A DNA stretch of 64,000 nucleotides from Melanocharis versteri (taxonomy: Eukaryota; Chordata; Aves; Passeriformes; Melanocharitidae): assembly GCA_013397845.1 (NCBI GenBank), contig VZTG01000491.1:2875742-2939741 (forward strand), given 5' to 3'. The notes below the pieces were generated by a model. That model ran no database searches. It had not been told where the DNA came from and saw only the letters and a program-made list of their open reading frames with translations. Position numbers and translations under genes: made by a program. The stretch's first letter is position 1, and each line of letters begins with the position of its first letter. Of this stretch, positions 11,404-23,700 are shown piece after piece.

Positions 11404-14400
11404 GCAAGTGGCCTTGTCCAAGTGCTGTGCTGTGGCCAAGCAGCTAATCTGGGGTGTGGCTTCCAGGCATGGTTTGGCAGCAGTTGCTCTGCCGTACCTG
11501 ACTGCCATAGTCCTGGGCAGGCCAGTTGGCCTGTTCTGGTTTTAAACGTGGTTGTGTTACCAGTCTCAACATCCAGGCCCCTGCACCTCATGTATTGGTG
11601 CATTTGGTCCTTCCCCACTTGAGGCTTTGGTAGAGAGCCAAAGACAGAGCCCAATCCCACCTGTCTGTGCTGAACCAGCTGTGATTGTGCTGGCAGCTGG
11701 AATTCGGTACTTTGTCTGTAGCACTAATTTAATGCTGAAAAAACAAATCAGAACATGAGTTAGAGCTGCTGTGGCTGGCACAGTTCTGTCTGTCCCAGCT
11801 GACACCTATCCCACTGACGTCCTGCACACAGCTTAATTCATAGGCGCTGAAGGAACAGCGCAAGTTGGTGCTGCTCAGGCTCTGTACTGGATTTTTATCC
11901 CTTAATTTTCCTGTCTGGGCTGTGTGTGCTGCAGGTGACTGTGTGCTCAGGAGATGGGAGAGCAAGAGCCTGTCCTGGCTGCTCTGTGCTGTGTGGGTCC
12001 AGGTTTTTGGCAAGAACTATAATACTGACATGCAACTCTGTTTCCCATTTCTCTGTCATTGTGCGAATTTCTTACAAATCAGAGCTTGTAGCCCCCACTA
12101 AGAGAAAACATGATTTCTTTCAGTGGCAGCTAGATCATATCTCTGAATACCTGCAGAGGTGGCAACTTGGAAAAGGATATGGTGCATTACTAAGGGCTTT
12201 CAGCAAACTTTTATTCTTGACTAGATCTTCATAAATGCAGCAGAAGCTTTTTTCAGACTATACACTCAAAGGCCAAAAGGTAGTCTGTTTACTGTTGTAC
12301 AGCCAGAGAAGAAATCACAGAGCTCCCAGAAGCTCAGCCATGAGGAAGTACAGCTGGGCTGGGCCTGAAACCCCTCAGGCTGAGATTGACATATTCCTGG
12401 TAAGAAAGTCCAAGTTGCAGGTTAGTGGCTGGTTTGACCTGTTAATCTCTCCAGTCAAAACAAGTAACAGAGTCCTTTCCAAACCTCAAGGACCTTCCCG
12501 ATAAGAGAGTTAGAAATCCTATTTGTTCCCATGAAAGTTCTGGTTTCAAAAATTTGGCAGCTTTTAATGAAAAAAGCCTCCCAACCAATTGTCTTTTCTA
12601 TCATCTACTTGAAATGCCTCTATTCTTGCAACCCACCAAAGCAAAACACAATGTAGCAGCCACCTATTCATTGCCTTTTGTGTCAGCCAGATTGCGAGTG
12701 TGTTGTAAGTGATGTCTTGGCGTGTTCCAGTGTAATACTGAACTGCACTCAGTGGCTTGATATGGGTTTTTCCAATTTAAGAATCAAAGCTTCATCTCAC
12801 TCCTAACCTGGTTTATTGCTGAACACCAGCTACAGCATGTTTTGCTTACCATGACTCAAAATTTAGAGGAATAAAATGGCTGAAAAAATAAAGCTGCATG
12901 AGGAACTCTTGAGTAAAGAAAGGCACTGTTAATGAAAGGGAAACACTTTCCCATGTCTTCAGGGAAGGTGGAGGGTTATCTGGGCTCAGGGCACATGAGC
13001 AGCCTGCAGAGGCAAGGTGCAAGCTGCCATCTCTTTCTTTCCTTTGCCGGGTTGAGCGGGAGGCGAAAGGTTCTGAAGCTGCTATGGTGTGAGGAAGGCT
13101 TGAGGACATCAGAAATGAAGCACATTTAGCTGGAAGGAGCAGGACATTTGTTATGACTCTGAGGATCATCATCTCCATGCTCCTGCAGGGAAGTCCCCTG
13201 TGACAGGGTGGCTTGGGAAGGGGGAGAGCGCACATTGCCACAGGGCAGCAGCTGCCTCAGGCTGGTCCACACAAACCCTGTGTGAGCTCTGTGATGCTTG
13301 CAAGTGAAGAGGAGAAGAAGCTGAAGGTGGAGCTGCTGCTGCCTGGCTCTGTGAAGGCTTCTTCCTGTGCTACTTCCCTTTCCTTATGCTGTGCTACCTG
13401 GAACTGTGCTCCAGGTGAGCCAAACATTACTAAATTGAGCAGCAAAGGGCTTTCAGATCAGCTGGGGTGAGAGCTGGCCTCTTTCTGCCTATAGCTTCAT
13501 GGCACCAACCTGAACTGCATGACAGCAGCATCATCTTTCCCCTTCTTCTCTTGGGGCTTCCTGCATCATCCAGGACCTGCTCTGGAGCTGGTCGGGATCC
13601 TCCAGCTGGGAAGGCAGCTTCAAGCTTGAAAGGATGAGGCCTAACCTGCCTGGGAGCTGAGGGTGGAGGGCTGCAGGTGCTCTTGGTGGACCCTTTGAAC
13701 ATACCAAGGGCTGCAGGATGCAGCTGATTGTTTCTAATCAGGCAACAGAGTGATCAGCTGTTTCTATCTCTCTGAGCCCTCGCTCCCAGCTGGAGGGTGG
13801 GATGGTGTCTGCCCCCTCACTTCCCAGCGTTGTGCCGAGTGGTCATTAACCTTAAACTCGGTGAAGCCCCTAGTCTCTACGGCAGTGAGTGCCACAGAAA
13901 AGCCCAGAAGGAAACTAATTCTAGTGCCAGAGGCAGGTTTGAACAAGTAGCATCACATGCTGGGCAGTGAGCAGAGACAGCTTCACATCAAGACAGTGAG
14001 GCTTCACACACCCTGGCCCTTCTCCATTTCCCAAGCAGATTTCTTTGGTCTCCCTGCACCTTTTCCTGCTTTGTGCCCACGGGAGAAAAGAGGGGTCTCT
14101 GCACTCTCACCTAGCCCAGAGAGCAGAGCAGGGGCTGCTTTGGCTGCTGGCAGGAGTGGCCTTCTTGTGACACAGCAAGGACCACAGCATCCTCTGGGGG
14201 GTCTTTGGAGCCCCAGGACTGCCACAAAAGGGTCTGCAGAAGGTAGGTAGGATGTAAGCCTGTTACTGAGTCCAGATGTTGTTTATACTTTAAATGGGAA
14301 AAAACTGTCAGGGTGAGAAATTCAGAAAAGGTTGCAGATTGCTTTCAGAACTTGCTGTTTAAAAACTTGCGAATACCTTTTATTTTTTTCCCCCATATTT

Positions 14401-15503
14401 GAAATGTTGCTAAATTTGATGCGTAGATTGAAAAATTGCCTTTTCTCTTTCTTAGTCTCCAGCTTGGAAAGGTTTGGACTCTCTCCCTCTTCCCCACACA
14501 AAAGCTGTCTCAGCCTGAGCAGGCATAAATATTTTTATCAGGCTTAAATAGCTTGGGCTGAAGTTAAAAGCAAGGGAAAAGAGCAGCCTTTGTTATGGGG
14601 AATGCTGGAGCACCGTAGCAGGCAGTGCTACTGGTTTCACCTGTATTATTGAGTCTTTCATATTCGCCAGGAAATCTGTGTCTGAGAGATGTGGGAACGC
14701 TCTGCCCGTACCACCTTTGCTGCTGACTTTGGTCACTGAGCAGCATTAACCTTAAGCCTTAACTGAGGTTAATGTTTGGCTTCGTTTTCTGGAGTGAGTA
14801 GCTACAGTACCAAAAGGGCAGTTTTGACCAGCAGAACTTGCTCTGGGCTGAAAACAGACATGGCTCTTGCAAATCAGTGTGATCTGAAGATCTTGTCACT
14901 TCCAGTTTCCAGAGGTTGGTGCCTGTAGCGTTTGCTGAGGGAAGAGGTTGCGTGCATGTTCCCTGCGCTGATCCTGCAAAAAGAGCTGGGGTATCCTAGA
15001 ATGTCAGTGTGACCCCGAGTGGATTCAGCTGAGCCAGCCAGTGATGGACTTGGGGATATCTGGCCTAAGCCCTGCTGCTAGCAGAGCTCTGGGACAGGTA
15101 ACCTGTGGCAGCAGCGTGCCCATGGGCAGCTGGGCATGAGAAAGAAGATCCTAAGGAAGCTGACTTCTTTCAGCCTTACGCATCTTATAAGTAATGTGGT
15201 AACAGTAAAACATTACATCTGCAGGGTCAGTGGTCTAGCAGAGCAGAGCAGTGATGTCATCCTGGTCAAGACTGCAAGAAGGAGGCACCTGGCCCCTGGC
15301 CATGTTATTTTTAAGCTTGGAAGGCACACGTGGTCTGCAAGAGCGTAGCACTAAGGAAAGGAACTCGCCAGCACTTCCTGCCCTGCCCCAGCAAACTGAT
15401 AAAGCCCTTTGCAATGCAGGGTGACCCCAGTTTATTTTTAAAATGTGCCCAGGCATGGAGCTCACAGAATAACTGGAACACCCAGATTCGGGCATTAATT
15501 CAG

Positions 15504-15531
15504 CTTTAATTCATTGCGTGATGAATTAAAG
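15504..15531. repeat. Perfect 11-bp inverted repeat, 6-nt loop
   Basis: The left arm 'ctttaattcat' (15504-15514) is exactly complementary to 15521-15531 across a 6-base loop. A further cattaa/ttaatg pair flanks the stem, giving an imperfect outer extension. AT-rich, in presumed ITPRIP intron 1. Confidence 0.75.
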
Positions 15532-16825
15532 AGTTAATGTAAATGTAAAGAAGGACAAGATAGGGCCACAAACTCTTTCCAGAGCAATGTCTGTATAAGA
15601 ACATTCATCTATGCATGTGCATGGGATCTAAAAAAAGGGTGGTTGGTAAATGTTACACAGGGAGGGGCATGGAGCATTATCCTGAGCACCGTGTGAATTT
15701 TCTTGCTGCTTGGACAATGCATCTCAATCCTGTTCCCTTCCCTTGTTATTCCAGTCCCAGCCCTCTCATAAGCAAAGATAATTGTGTGCCGAAGGATACA
15801 GTTCCCATGTACAGTAAATGTTCACATTGAGGAAATCCAGGTTCCTGCAATCAAAACCAGCAGTTTGTTGTGCAGTTATGATAACAAGGTCCGCTGGGGT
15901 GGATCTGTCTTTATTATGTGCCCTGTGGAGGCATAAATGAGATTGCCAGAGATATTTTCTTTCCTGCCGAGATGCTGGGACAGCAGGATTGCTGTGGCAC
16001 CAAGACATGCTGGGTTCAAGCCAGGAAGGAGCTATTCCAGGGGGTCAGAATTACAGCCCTGAGCCCCTGGAGCATACAGAGTGCCTCACCATCACTTGGC
16101 TTTCTGTGAAACAGCTTCATTCCCACAGCAGAATTACTTAGGAATGAGATTGCTATTTCTGGTCTGATTGATGAAGTATTTTATTGATAGACTTTATTTC
16201 TGTAACAAAAACCCTTCTCTCTCAAGCACTTTTGAGGCATTAAAGCAGCTATGCTAAAACTTCCCAGCCGGAAGAAGAAATATCCCTACTTGTCCATCTT
16301 GTCCTTCTGATCTCCCTGTGCTAGGACTGAGAGGTAATTTCACTAGAAAGAGGGACTGGTGAGCATCCAACATCAGAGCAATGGGTGACAACTTCAGATT
16401 GTACTGCCCTGAGCAGGCACTTGGGCTCTTGATAGTGATGCCAGCCCTCCAGAAACAGAAATGCCAGCTGGGAGGAAACAGCTCAGGCTTTAGCCTGAGC
16501 ACTATCTGGCCCAGCCCTCTGGGAGGCCTTGTCACCACCAGGCAGAGACCCTGGCAATGGCACTATGTCCCAGAAAGTCGGGAATTAAATCCTTTCATTG
16601 TGAGCCCCATGGCACAGAAAGCTTTATTAAATGTAGGGTTGGAGCAGCAGAGCCAGAAACCACACAAAGCCACTCCAAAACACTGTAGTGGTCTCAGTTA
16701 TGCCAAGGGCCTGTGCAAGGGGCGACACGTGGGACTGTTGCTGGCACATGGCTGGGATGTGGCTCACAGCCTTGTTGAGGTCACTGCAAATAGGAGTGAG
16801 CTGGCTGCAAGCACAGCTGTTAAGG

Positions 16826-17210
16826 GGTGATGCCTAAAAGAAGGCTACCTGGAACAGAGGCTGGACAGAGTTAAAGAATAAAATAGATATTTATTGAAAG
16901 GCCTTCACAGGACACACCCTGGGAGTACAAAAGTCTGGCCAAGACTATACCTAAGATGGACCCTGGGTCACGGGTTCTCGCCCTTTTTATAAGTTTTGGC
17001 CCATTTACATATTCAGGCCCACTGTCCAACCACAGCTTCAGTCCACGCAGTTCCATCCTTTCGGACTGTCCCCTCTCAATCCGTGGCTGTTTACATTCTT
17101 GGGGTCTGAAGCTGCAAATGTCCTTGGTTCTTCAGGCTGGAAACGGTGTGTTTTGTCCTGCCAGGCTAGGAGAAGAGCTGTTAGCACTATACATGAAGCC
17201 CAGAGTTACA
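16826..17210 (-). mobile_element. Solo LTR of an endogenous retrovirus, minus strand
   Basis: Read on the minus strand, this ~385-bp block has LTR architecture: a TATA box (complement of 16984-16991), then about 90 bases downstream an AATAAA polyadenylation signal (complement of 16890-16895), followed by a short U5-like tail. No gag, pol or env text adjoins it on either side, so it is a solitary LTR left by recombination. Boundaries are approximate, and I did not find a clear target-site duplication. It is antisense to ITPRIP, about 0.9 kb upstream of the coding exon. The family was not assigned. Confidence 0.65.
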
Positions 17211-18136
17211 GACACACTAATGCAGTATAAAATCTAAAAAATATGGAAGTTAAAACTAAAGGTATCAGGGGGTGCTTGGGGGAGATGGCTTAGATCAAAG
17301 TCATGGTATTTACTGTCTTCCACAGGTCAGTAGTGTAGTAAGCACCAAAGATAAGCAGCCTTATGCTTTTAGAACCACTGGGCTGAAGGAAACCCTTTCC
17401 ATTTTAGCAGAGTCTCTGTCTCTGCCCTTTTTCTGGGGACTGCGATCATGAGGCATCCTGGGGGCCAGGAGGGTTTGCCACAACCTAATCCTGATGGTGC
17501 TGAAAGGCAGGAAGAGCTTTGCCTGTAGTGCCTGCTTAGAAGCACAAAACTGTGCAGGCTTATTCCCGCCCAAGTGCACCTCACCAGCAGGACAGTGAAG
17601 GTTGCCCTGATCCAAGCAGGCTGTATGGGTTCCCAGGCATGCTTAACATGGAAGGTGGCCAGGACAGAACTGCCTATGCCACTGCCACATCTGAAATATT
17701 AGCTTTATGTTGAGGAAAAGCAGTGCCCATCTCCAGTCCTGCTTTTATACACCTCGGGAGGTTCTGCCTGCTTCTTTCTTTCCTTTTCTGTCCAAGGAAT
17801 TTTAAAGCAGAGGCAAAGGAAGGACATGCCTTCCCATACTGCGCAACAGCATCACAGTGGGTTGGCAGCAGGAAGTGCCTTCAGAGTTCTGTTTTTCGAA
17901 GTTCATTTGATAAGAGTCACTTTCATCCTCACTGTCAGCTGATAAAGCCTTTTTGGGAAGTTGGTTGATAACTTGCAGAAAGGGGTGTGTGCTTAGGAGT
18001 TTCTAGATTCAAGCATTTTTTTCCAGGGCTAGAAAGGATGTCAAAGTTCTTACTGCAGTAGGGAGTTTCTTTCATTTTTTCACTTGAGGGAATATATTCT
18101 AAATCATGGGTCATTCCACCTTTCTTTCTCTTCCAG
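17211..18136 (+). other. 3' end of the ITPRIP 5' intron with splice acceptor
   Basis: Non-coding sequence leading to a pyrimidine-rich tract (tttctttctcttccag) whose AG is 18135-18136. This acceptor precedes the coding exon by 13 bases of 5' UTR. No other feature was seen in this stretch. Confidence 0.6.
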
Positions 18137-18149
18137 GGAAGGAACTGCC

Positions 18150-19799
18150 ATGCCTGTGGGACTCTTCCGTGTGTGCCTACTGGTGATTACAGCTATTGTC
18201 AACCACCCGCTCTTCTTCCCTAAGGAGAATGGCACCGTCCCCGAGAACACGGAAGAAATCATCCAGAAGATGAAGGAGCGGGAGGAGAGCCTGCGGCTGG
18301 AGCAGTTGCGCTTGGAGCGGGAAATCGCAGACCAGGAAGCCACACAGAAGGCTCTGGAAAAGGCTGCAGTAGTAGTGGAGCAAAGCAAAGAGGAAAAGGT
18401 CCGATGGGATATGTGGACTGCCCTTTCCATGGTCATCTTCCTGCTGATCGAGCTCTGGAGGCAGGATTTCCAGGAAGGGAATTGGCAGGACATAGGAGGA
18501 GAAGAGGATGACATGGCAGTCCTGGGGAAAGCATTTAAAGGAGTGGCCTTCCCTGACAAGGCTGTCCTGGCCAGCTTCTATGAGAAGCGTATCCTGGGTA
18601 CCACTGGAGACATGGCCAGGATGCGGGAGATGGTAGAAGGCTTTGCAGATGACCTGCTGGAGGCCTTGAGGAGTGTTTGTAACCGAGATGCTGACATGGA
18701 AGTGGAAGATTGCATGGGTGTGGGGAGCATGTATGAGAATTGGAGAGTGCGTAAACCCTTCGTCTGTGATCTGATAGTGCCTTTTGCCCCCCCAGAGCCC
18801 TACTGCTTTCGCTGCCAGACCTGGTGCTCTGGTGACTCTTTTCCCCCAGATGAACAAGGTTATGGCACTATCAAGGTGTGCAGGGCAGATGAGGATGCGA
18901 CAGGTTGCATCTGTGACAAGACTAAACTAGGGGAAGATATGCTGTGCCTCCTCCATAGCCAGGTCAGTAGTAGCAGGCCCAGCAGTGAGATGGAAGACCT
19001 CCTGTGCTTCAAAAACACTCAATATCTGGATGCTGACCAAGTCATGAAGTGGTTCCAGATTGCCGTCACCAAGGCCTGGAACAGAATCTCCCACAAGTAT
19101 GAATTTGACCTTTCCTTCAGCCTCCTGGACTCACCAGGAGCCCTGAAGATAAAATTTAAATCAGGGAAATCGATTGCCTTCAACCTCACCCCTGTGGTGC
19201 AGTATGAGAACTCTGATGTTTACTTCATCTCCCATTTCCCTCGGAGCAGCTTGGCAGCAGACGTCCCCTCCAGCACCCACTGGTTTCTCACCTTCGCAGT
19301 GTATGAGAGGAGGTTCATCCAGCTGGTCTCCAAAACACTGCCTGCCAATGCCTGCCACGTCAGCTGCCTTCAGATCCTCTCCTTCCTCCATGGGAAGCAG
19401 TGCAGCCTCACAGGTCCCAGCGGGCTCACCAACTACCACCTGAAGACAGTGCTGCTGCATCTCCTGCAGGCACGTCCCAGTCAGGACTGGGCCCCAGAAA
19501 AGCTGGAGGCCCGCCTACAGGACATGCTGAAATTCCTAGAGAGATGTTTGCATGAAAAGAAGCTTTATCACTTCTTTATTGGCAATGGGAAGGTACCAGC
19601 AGAGCTGAGTTTCCCCATCATATTTCAGAGGGCTGAGCCTCTCAACCTTTTCCGTCCCTTTGTGCTACGCAGGGACATTTACAGGAAGATGGTGGACACA
19701 TTCCACGAGATGCTCAGGAACATGTCTGCACTGATAAATGAGTACACGGTGCACATTCCCCTTGCACACACCAATGGGATCCGTAAGGAACCCCTTTAA
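18150..19799 (+). CDS. ITPRIP: Inositol 1,4,5-trisphosphate receptor-interacting protein (ITPRIP/DANGER), complete, 549 aa
   Basis: ITPRIP binds the IP3 receptor and lowers its Ca2+ release response; the family is also reported to restrain DAPK1. The whole protein is in one exon, as in mammals, and is close to the human length (547 aa). The start at 18150 was chosen because an acceptor AG sits at 18135-18136 and the N-terminus (MPVGLFRVCLLV) matches the family; the open frame extends upstream to 18084 only through intron. Visible parts: a hydrophobic N-terminus (1-20), an N-glycosylation sequon NGT (27-29), a charged coiled coil (~35-82), a hydrophobic membrane-like stretch (~86-103), and then a Mab-21 nucleotidyltransferase-like fold (~130-530). 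The fold carries the GS motif at 192-193 (GVGSMYENW). By alignment with active Mab-21 enzymes the first catalytic acid position is Val205 and the second is Asp207, so it is probably not an enzyme. Synteny with GSTO1 and CFAP43 supports orthology. Confidence 0.97.
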   Translation: MPVGLFRVCLLVITAIVNHPLFFPKENGTVPENTEEIIQKMKEREESLRLEQLRLEREIADQEATQKALEKAAVVVEQSKEEKVRWDMWTALSMVIFLLIELWRQDFQEGNWQDIGGEEDDMAVLGKAFKGVAFPDKAVLASFYEKRILGTTGDMARMREMVEGFADDLLEALRSVCNRDADMEVEDCMGVGSMYENWRVRKPFVCDLIVPFAPPEPYCFRCQTWCSGDSFPPDEQGYGTIKVCRADEDATGCICDKTKLGEDMLCLLHSQVSSSRPSSEMEDLLCFKNTQYLDADQVMKWFQIAVTKAWNRISHKYEFDLSFSLLDSPGALKIKFKSGKSIAFNLTPVVQYENSDVYFISHFPRSSLAADVPSSTHWFLTFAVYERRFIQLVSKTLPANACHVSCLQILSFLHGKQCSLTGPSGLTNYHLKTVLLHLLQARPSQDWAPEKLEARLQDMLKFLERCLHEKKLYHFFIGNGKVPAELSFPIIFQRAEPLNLFRPFVLRRDIYRKMVDTFHEMLRNMSALINEYTVHIPLAHTNGIRKEPL

Positions 19800-20687
19800 C
19801 CAAAGCCAAACTCTAAGCACAAGTCCAGGGGGCAACTTTCTGAAGCCTCCTGGAGACAACTGACTTTGCCAATGCAACTTCTTGTCTGGAGCTGAACCAG
19901 TCCTGGGCCATAGTTGCTGCAGAAAGGAAGAGGCAATGGGGGGGAGAGTAGGGAGAAACTGGAAGATATGGTGTTGAAGTAGGTTTCTGTTCCACTGCTG
20001 TGCTTGGTTTTATGCAGCTAAGAATATATTTTTCTATTGTGCCTCAGTCATGCTACAGCAGTGGTGAGCAAGAAATATAAGTAATTTATTCAGATGCCTG
20101 CAATGCAAATGCAGGGGGGGGGGGATGGCAGCCAAATACTTTGTTTCCTTCAGAAGGGGGAGATAAGAACAGGGTGAGGGAATCAGAGACAGGATCTTGG
20201 GATCAAAGGAGCCCATCTGCTTGCAGACAGCAGGAGCTGTTTAACCAATGGGAAGTGCAGCATAAGACTCCATGCTGCTGTGGAGAGGAGGAGGGTCATG
20301 CACAAGATCTGGACTGGATGGAGATCCTTAAATGAAACAGTTTCAAAAGGGAACTGTAGTTAAAAAAAAGAAGAAGAAAAAGTCTTCTTGATTGGCCTTG
20401 CAGCAGTAATTTAAATGGCTTGTCCTGTCCTTCAAAAACAACACTGCACGTTTTTTCTCCTGTGGGAGGATGTAGCAGAGCAGGGTCTGTGTCTTCAGAC
20501 CATTTCATTCAAGTCTTCCATGGTAACATGGCTAGTGGTTTATATTCCTGCCCATTTTGTATGGATCAATGCACGGGAACCTTTTTTACCTTCGATGAAA
20601 GAAACACCACTGTTGGGTTCTGACATTTTGGGTTGGTTGTTTGTTTTCCTTACCTTGAGGCACTAAGGCGTGAGAACAGCCTAGAGA

Positions 20688-20762
20688 GAAAGGAAAAGCA
20701 GGGGTTGAACTATATGATCTTTGGAGGTCCCTTCCAGCCCAAACTATTCTGATTCTATGACT
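20688..20762 (+). mobile_element. CR1 LINE 3' tail fragment
   Basis: A 75-bp stretch matches the CR1 3' end: a 'ggttgaactatatgatctt' block, 'ggtcccttccagccc' and a terminal 'attctgattctatga', the short 3' repeat typical of CR1. It is severely 5'-truncated. It lies in the presumed ITPRIP 3' UTR in sense orientation. Confidence 0.85.
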
Positions 20763-23700
20763 GCTATAAGTTTTGCTTTCATAAAAGAAACAGTTCTCCA
20801 AAATTATCCTGTAATGAAGCCAATTTCAGCAGTCTGGTAGCAGGAGTGAACAATCACCCTCCAAATGAGAGTGTGACTCTCTGCACATGGTTTTAATTAA
20901 GCCAAGGCCAGCAGGGAGGAAAAGGAAGGGATGAGAAAGATGCACAGGTAGTAGACCTGGGCAGTGCTGTCTGCAGCTGCCTTGTGATCTGTGTTTCATC
21001 CCCTCTGCTCCACATATACGGGCAAAAGCTACTTTATACGTTCTCCTCAATCTTTTTAAAGACTGCTGCTCTGAGGAGCTGCACTACTAGACTGTAATTT
21101 GCTGAGCTGGGAGTGCAAAGGAGGAGAGCTGCTGCAGGCATTCAGGCCAGGGGAGAATCTTGAGGCATGTGCTGAAAAAAAAAAAAAGGCAGAAATGGAA
21201 ATGCCTGAAATCCCACAGGAAGTGTGTTAGTGCTGTGCCAGTGGGCTGCCCAGCCGCAGCAAGGTGGCTTTGCTGGAGGAGAGGACTCAGGAGATCTTCA
21301 CCCTCCTGAGTGTGGGGTCCAAGCCAGGGCCTCAGAGCATAATTGCTTTATGCTGGTCCCAGAAGCCTGGCCTCCAGTGCTAAGGGGCCTTTCCTACCGT
21401 TTTCTCACACTAGGATTTCCTGCAAAGTTTTACACTAGGGCTTCCCTTAATCCTGTTTACAAGAGGGTGGTTGCTTTGTGAGGTAAGACCTGTAAGGGGT
21501 GTTTTTACCATCACTCCACAGGTCTCTTTTTATCAATCCTCTCTTATCACATCAGAGAGAAGATTCAGTCCTGTATCACTGCTGGGGACAGCATACAGCA
21601 TGAAGCTTGTTATCCAGCCTTATCCAGTTGATAAGCAAACTCTCCATAGACATGTCCTCTTCTCCCTTTTCCTGGTAAAAACCATTTCAGCACCTCATTG
21701 GTGTCTGCTCTTCTCTGTCCCTCCACCAGTGAGGGACACTTCACAGACAAAGGAAGAGAAAACTCTCTCCTGTCTCCACACCTGGTTATTAGAAAGCACA
21801 GGTGGTGACAGGGAACTGTGCTCAAAGTGCTGCCTCCCTTGGCTTTTATTACCACAGGTGGTTAAGTAGGATCTCTGAGGAGAAAGTAAGGGGTAGGTAG
21901 GAATGGGGGAGAAGAGGCTGGTGGGTAATGCCAGTAGGAAAAAGTCTTGGATCATCTGTGCTTACTTCAGCATCCTTGGTGATGAGTGCCTGGGAGATTG
22001 CCAGGGCTGGCAGAGCAACAGGGCAGGACTAATTGCTGACGCTAACGAGTGCTATAAGCCCCTGGCTTTCCTTAGTACAGCCAAGAGGGCTTTCCCCAGT
22101 AGGATAGAGAGCAGGAGCAATCTCAGAGGACGTGGCAAGCAGGTAGTGACAAGCAGAGGTACAGGGAGGGTGGGTCAGTACTGGAGCCTGGAGGCTACAT
22201 CAGAAGATGTGTAAGTTGTTTGCAAACCCAGGCGATTTGCCATTTTTACCTGCCCTGGTTTACTGCAAAGTGCCTGTAGCAGATCCAGCTTTACATGGAC
22301 TGCTGGCAGGCAGGTCACACTGGAGCAGTTGTGGTTGGAGTTGGTTCTAAATGTGCTCCCAGCCAGAGAGAAATTAGAATTTCTCTGCCGTTTCCTGTCA
22401 GGAGTCTAAATTTAGACTGTCCAAAGAACAGAAACAAATTTGTGACCCAGGTCTCTCAGGAAATGACATTCAGAGTTGAAAAATAACTTTTATATAAGGT
22501 TGAGCAGGGGGAGCATGAGAAGAAAAGGCTGTTGAACAGAATAAGGTAACTCCCCTATTAAAATGTCAGAACAAAGCTTGAAACGCCAGTTGAAACGGGC
22601 TTGTAAACGTGCCCAAACTCGTCTTTACACAGCCCCAAGCACCGCTGCTCAGACTCAAAGGGAACCTGAACTGATAAGTGGCTTGAATCGTTTGTTCTTT
22701 GTTTTCTGTACTTGTATGCCTGTTCTCTCGTATGCCCAAACTGACCCTGAAGTGTTCCCATGGGGTTTAGTTGAACACAAGCTGGAGCTGAATCAAATAA
22801 TTTATGGATTTGATTCAACTGCAAGCAAATTGCTTGGCTCAATTTCCCTACGTGCAATATGCTCATTTTGCCCTGAGCACCTCTAAAGTGATCTGTTCTG
22901 TGCATTTAGGCCATGAGGGGACCCACTCGTACCTGTTGGGGGGAAAGGTTCTCTGTGATTATAAGCTGTGCTCAAGCCAGCCTCAGAGTGGAGATCTTCC
23001 TTGCAAACCGAAGGTACAGACATGTCCCATCAGAGGAGAGGCTGGTACACAGTGTTTCTTTGGACCACACCTCTGCCATGGTACAAGGAGGCCGTGATGT
23101 GAAGCACATCATTCCTTGGACTTCCTTGTCTCTCCTGGATCAAATCTTTGCCCACCAAATACTAGCCTGTCAGTAAAAGCCCACACTCACATTTCACAAA
23201 ACAAGGTTTATAAGACAATTCCATCAGCTGTCAGCCAGTAGAAATGTTCTAAGACTTTTCAGTGTTGCCCATGTGTAGTTCTGCTTTGATTGAAATCTGG
23301 GTGGGTATTCATAGGAAGCAGCTTTAGAGGATGGGAGTAGAAGTGAGATTTTGTGGTTTGAAGGGAAAAACATTTTTTTTAAAACCAAGCTGCATATGAT
23401 ACCTGAGTAACAAACATCTCTTTGGCAGTGGGTGTATCTCTGTGAGACAGCCTAAGGAGAGGTAAAGGGCCTGTCCTGGACCCCTTTCTTGTGCCTCAAT
23501 ACTGTTCTTGGCATTTGCTAACCAGGTGAATTCAACAGATGAACTCTGAGTGCCTTCCACTGGTTTCCAACCACTCCCTGTGCCCTCAACTTGTGGTTTT
23601 AATATTTTATTACAGGCTCTGTCAAAGCAATGGAATTAGTAGTGGGTTGATAGCAACCACTGATCTACAGCATAGCCTCAGGAGCCATTTGCCTTTAGAA

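Larger units (their letters stand above)
3616..16825. other. Probable ITPRIP intron 1, central part; no supported gene
   Basis: About 13 kb without a recognisable protein-coding exon. It contains short simple repeats (an AT-rich tandem near 5.31 kb, T-rich 5.87 kb, poly-A 8.81 kb, a short GC tandem 9.69 kb), a perfect hairpin at 15.5 kb, and one small unexplained ORF at 11.28 kb with a CpG cluster. None of the other open frames shows splice sites plus family resemblance. Confidence 0.4.

Noticed and set aside
11926..12234. Open frame with a plausible acceptor before WQLDHISEYLQ
   Set aside because: The text looks protein-like for about 20 residues but has no matching donor or homologue that I recognise, and it degenerates on both sides.
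18084..18149. Upstream in-frame Met extending ITPRIP to 571 residues
   Set aside because: The extra 22 codons cross the splice acceptor at 18135-18136 and are not in the family. The Met at 18150 matches the ITPRIP N-terminus.
11284..18152. Splicing of the 11.28 kb ORF onto the ITPRIP coding exon to make a longer isoform
   Set aside because: The junction would be out of frame with the ITPRIP start.
18177..18857. 226-codon open frame antisense to ITPRIP
   Set aside because: It is a shadow of the highly conserved sense coding exon, with no independent splice or family evidence.
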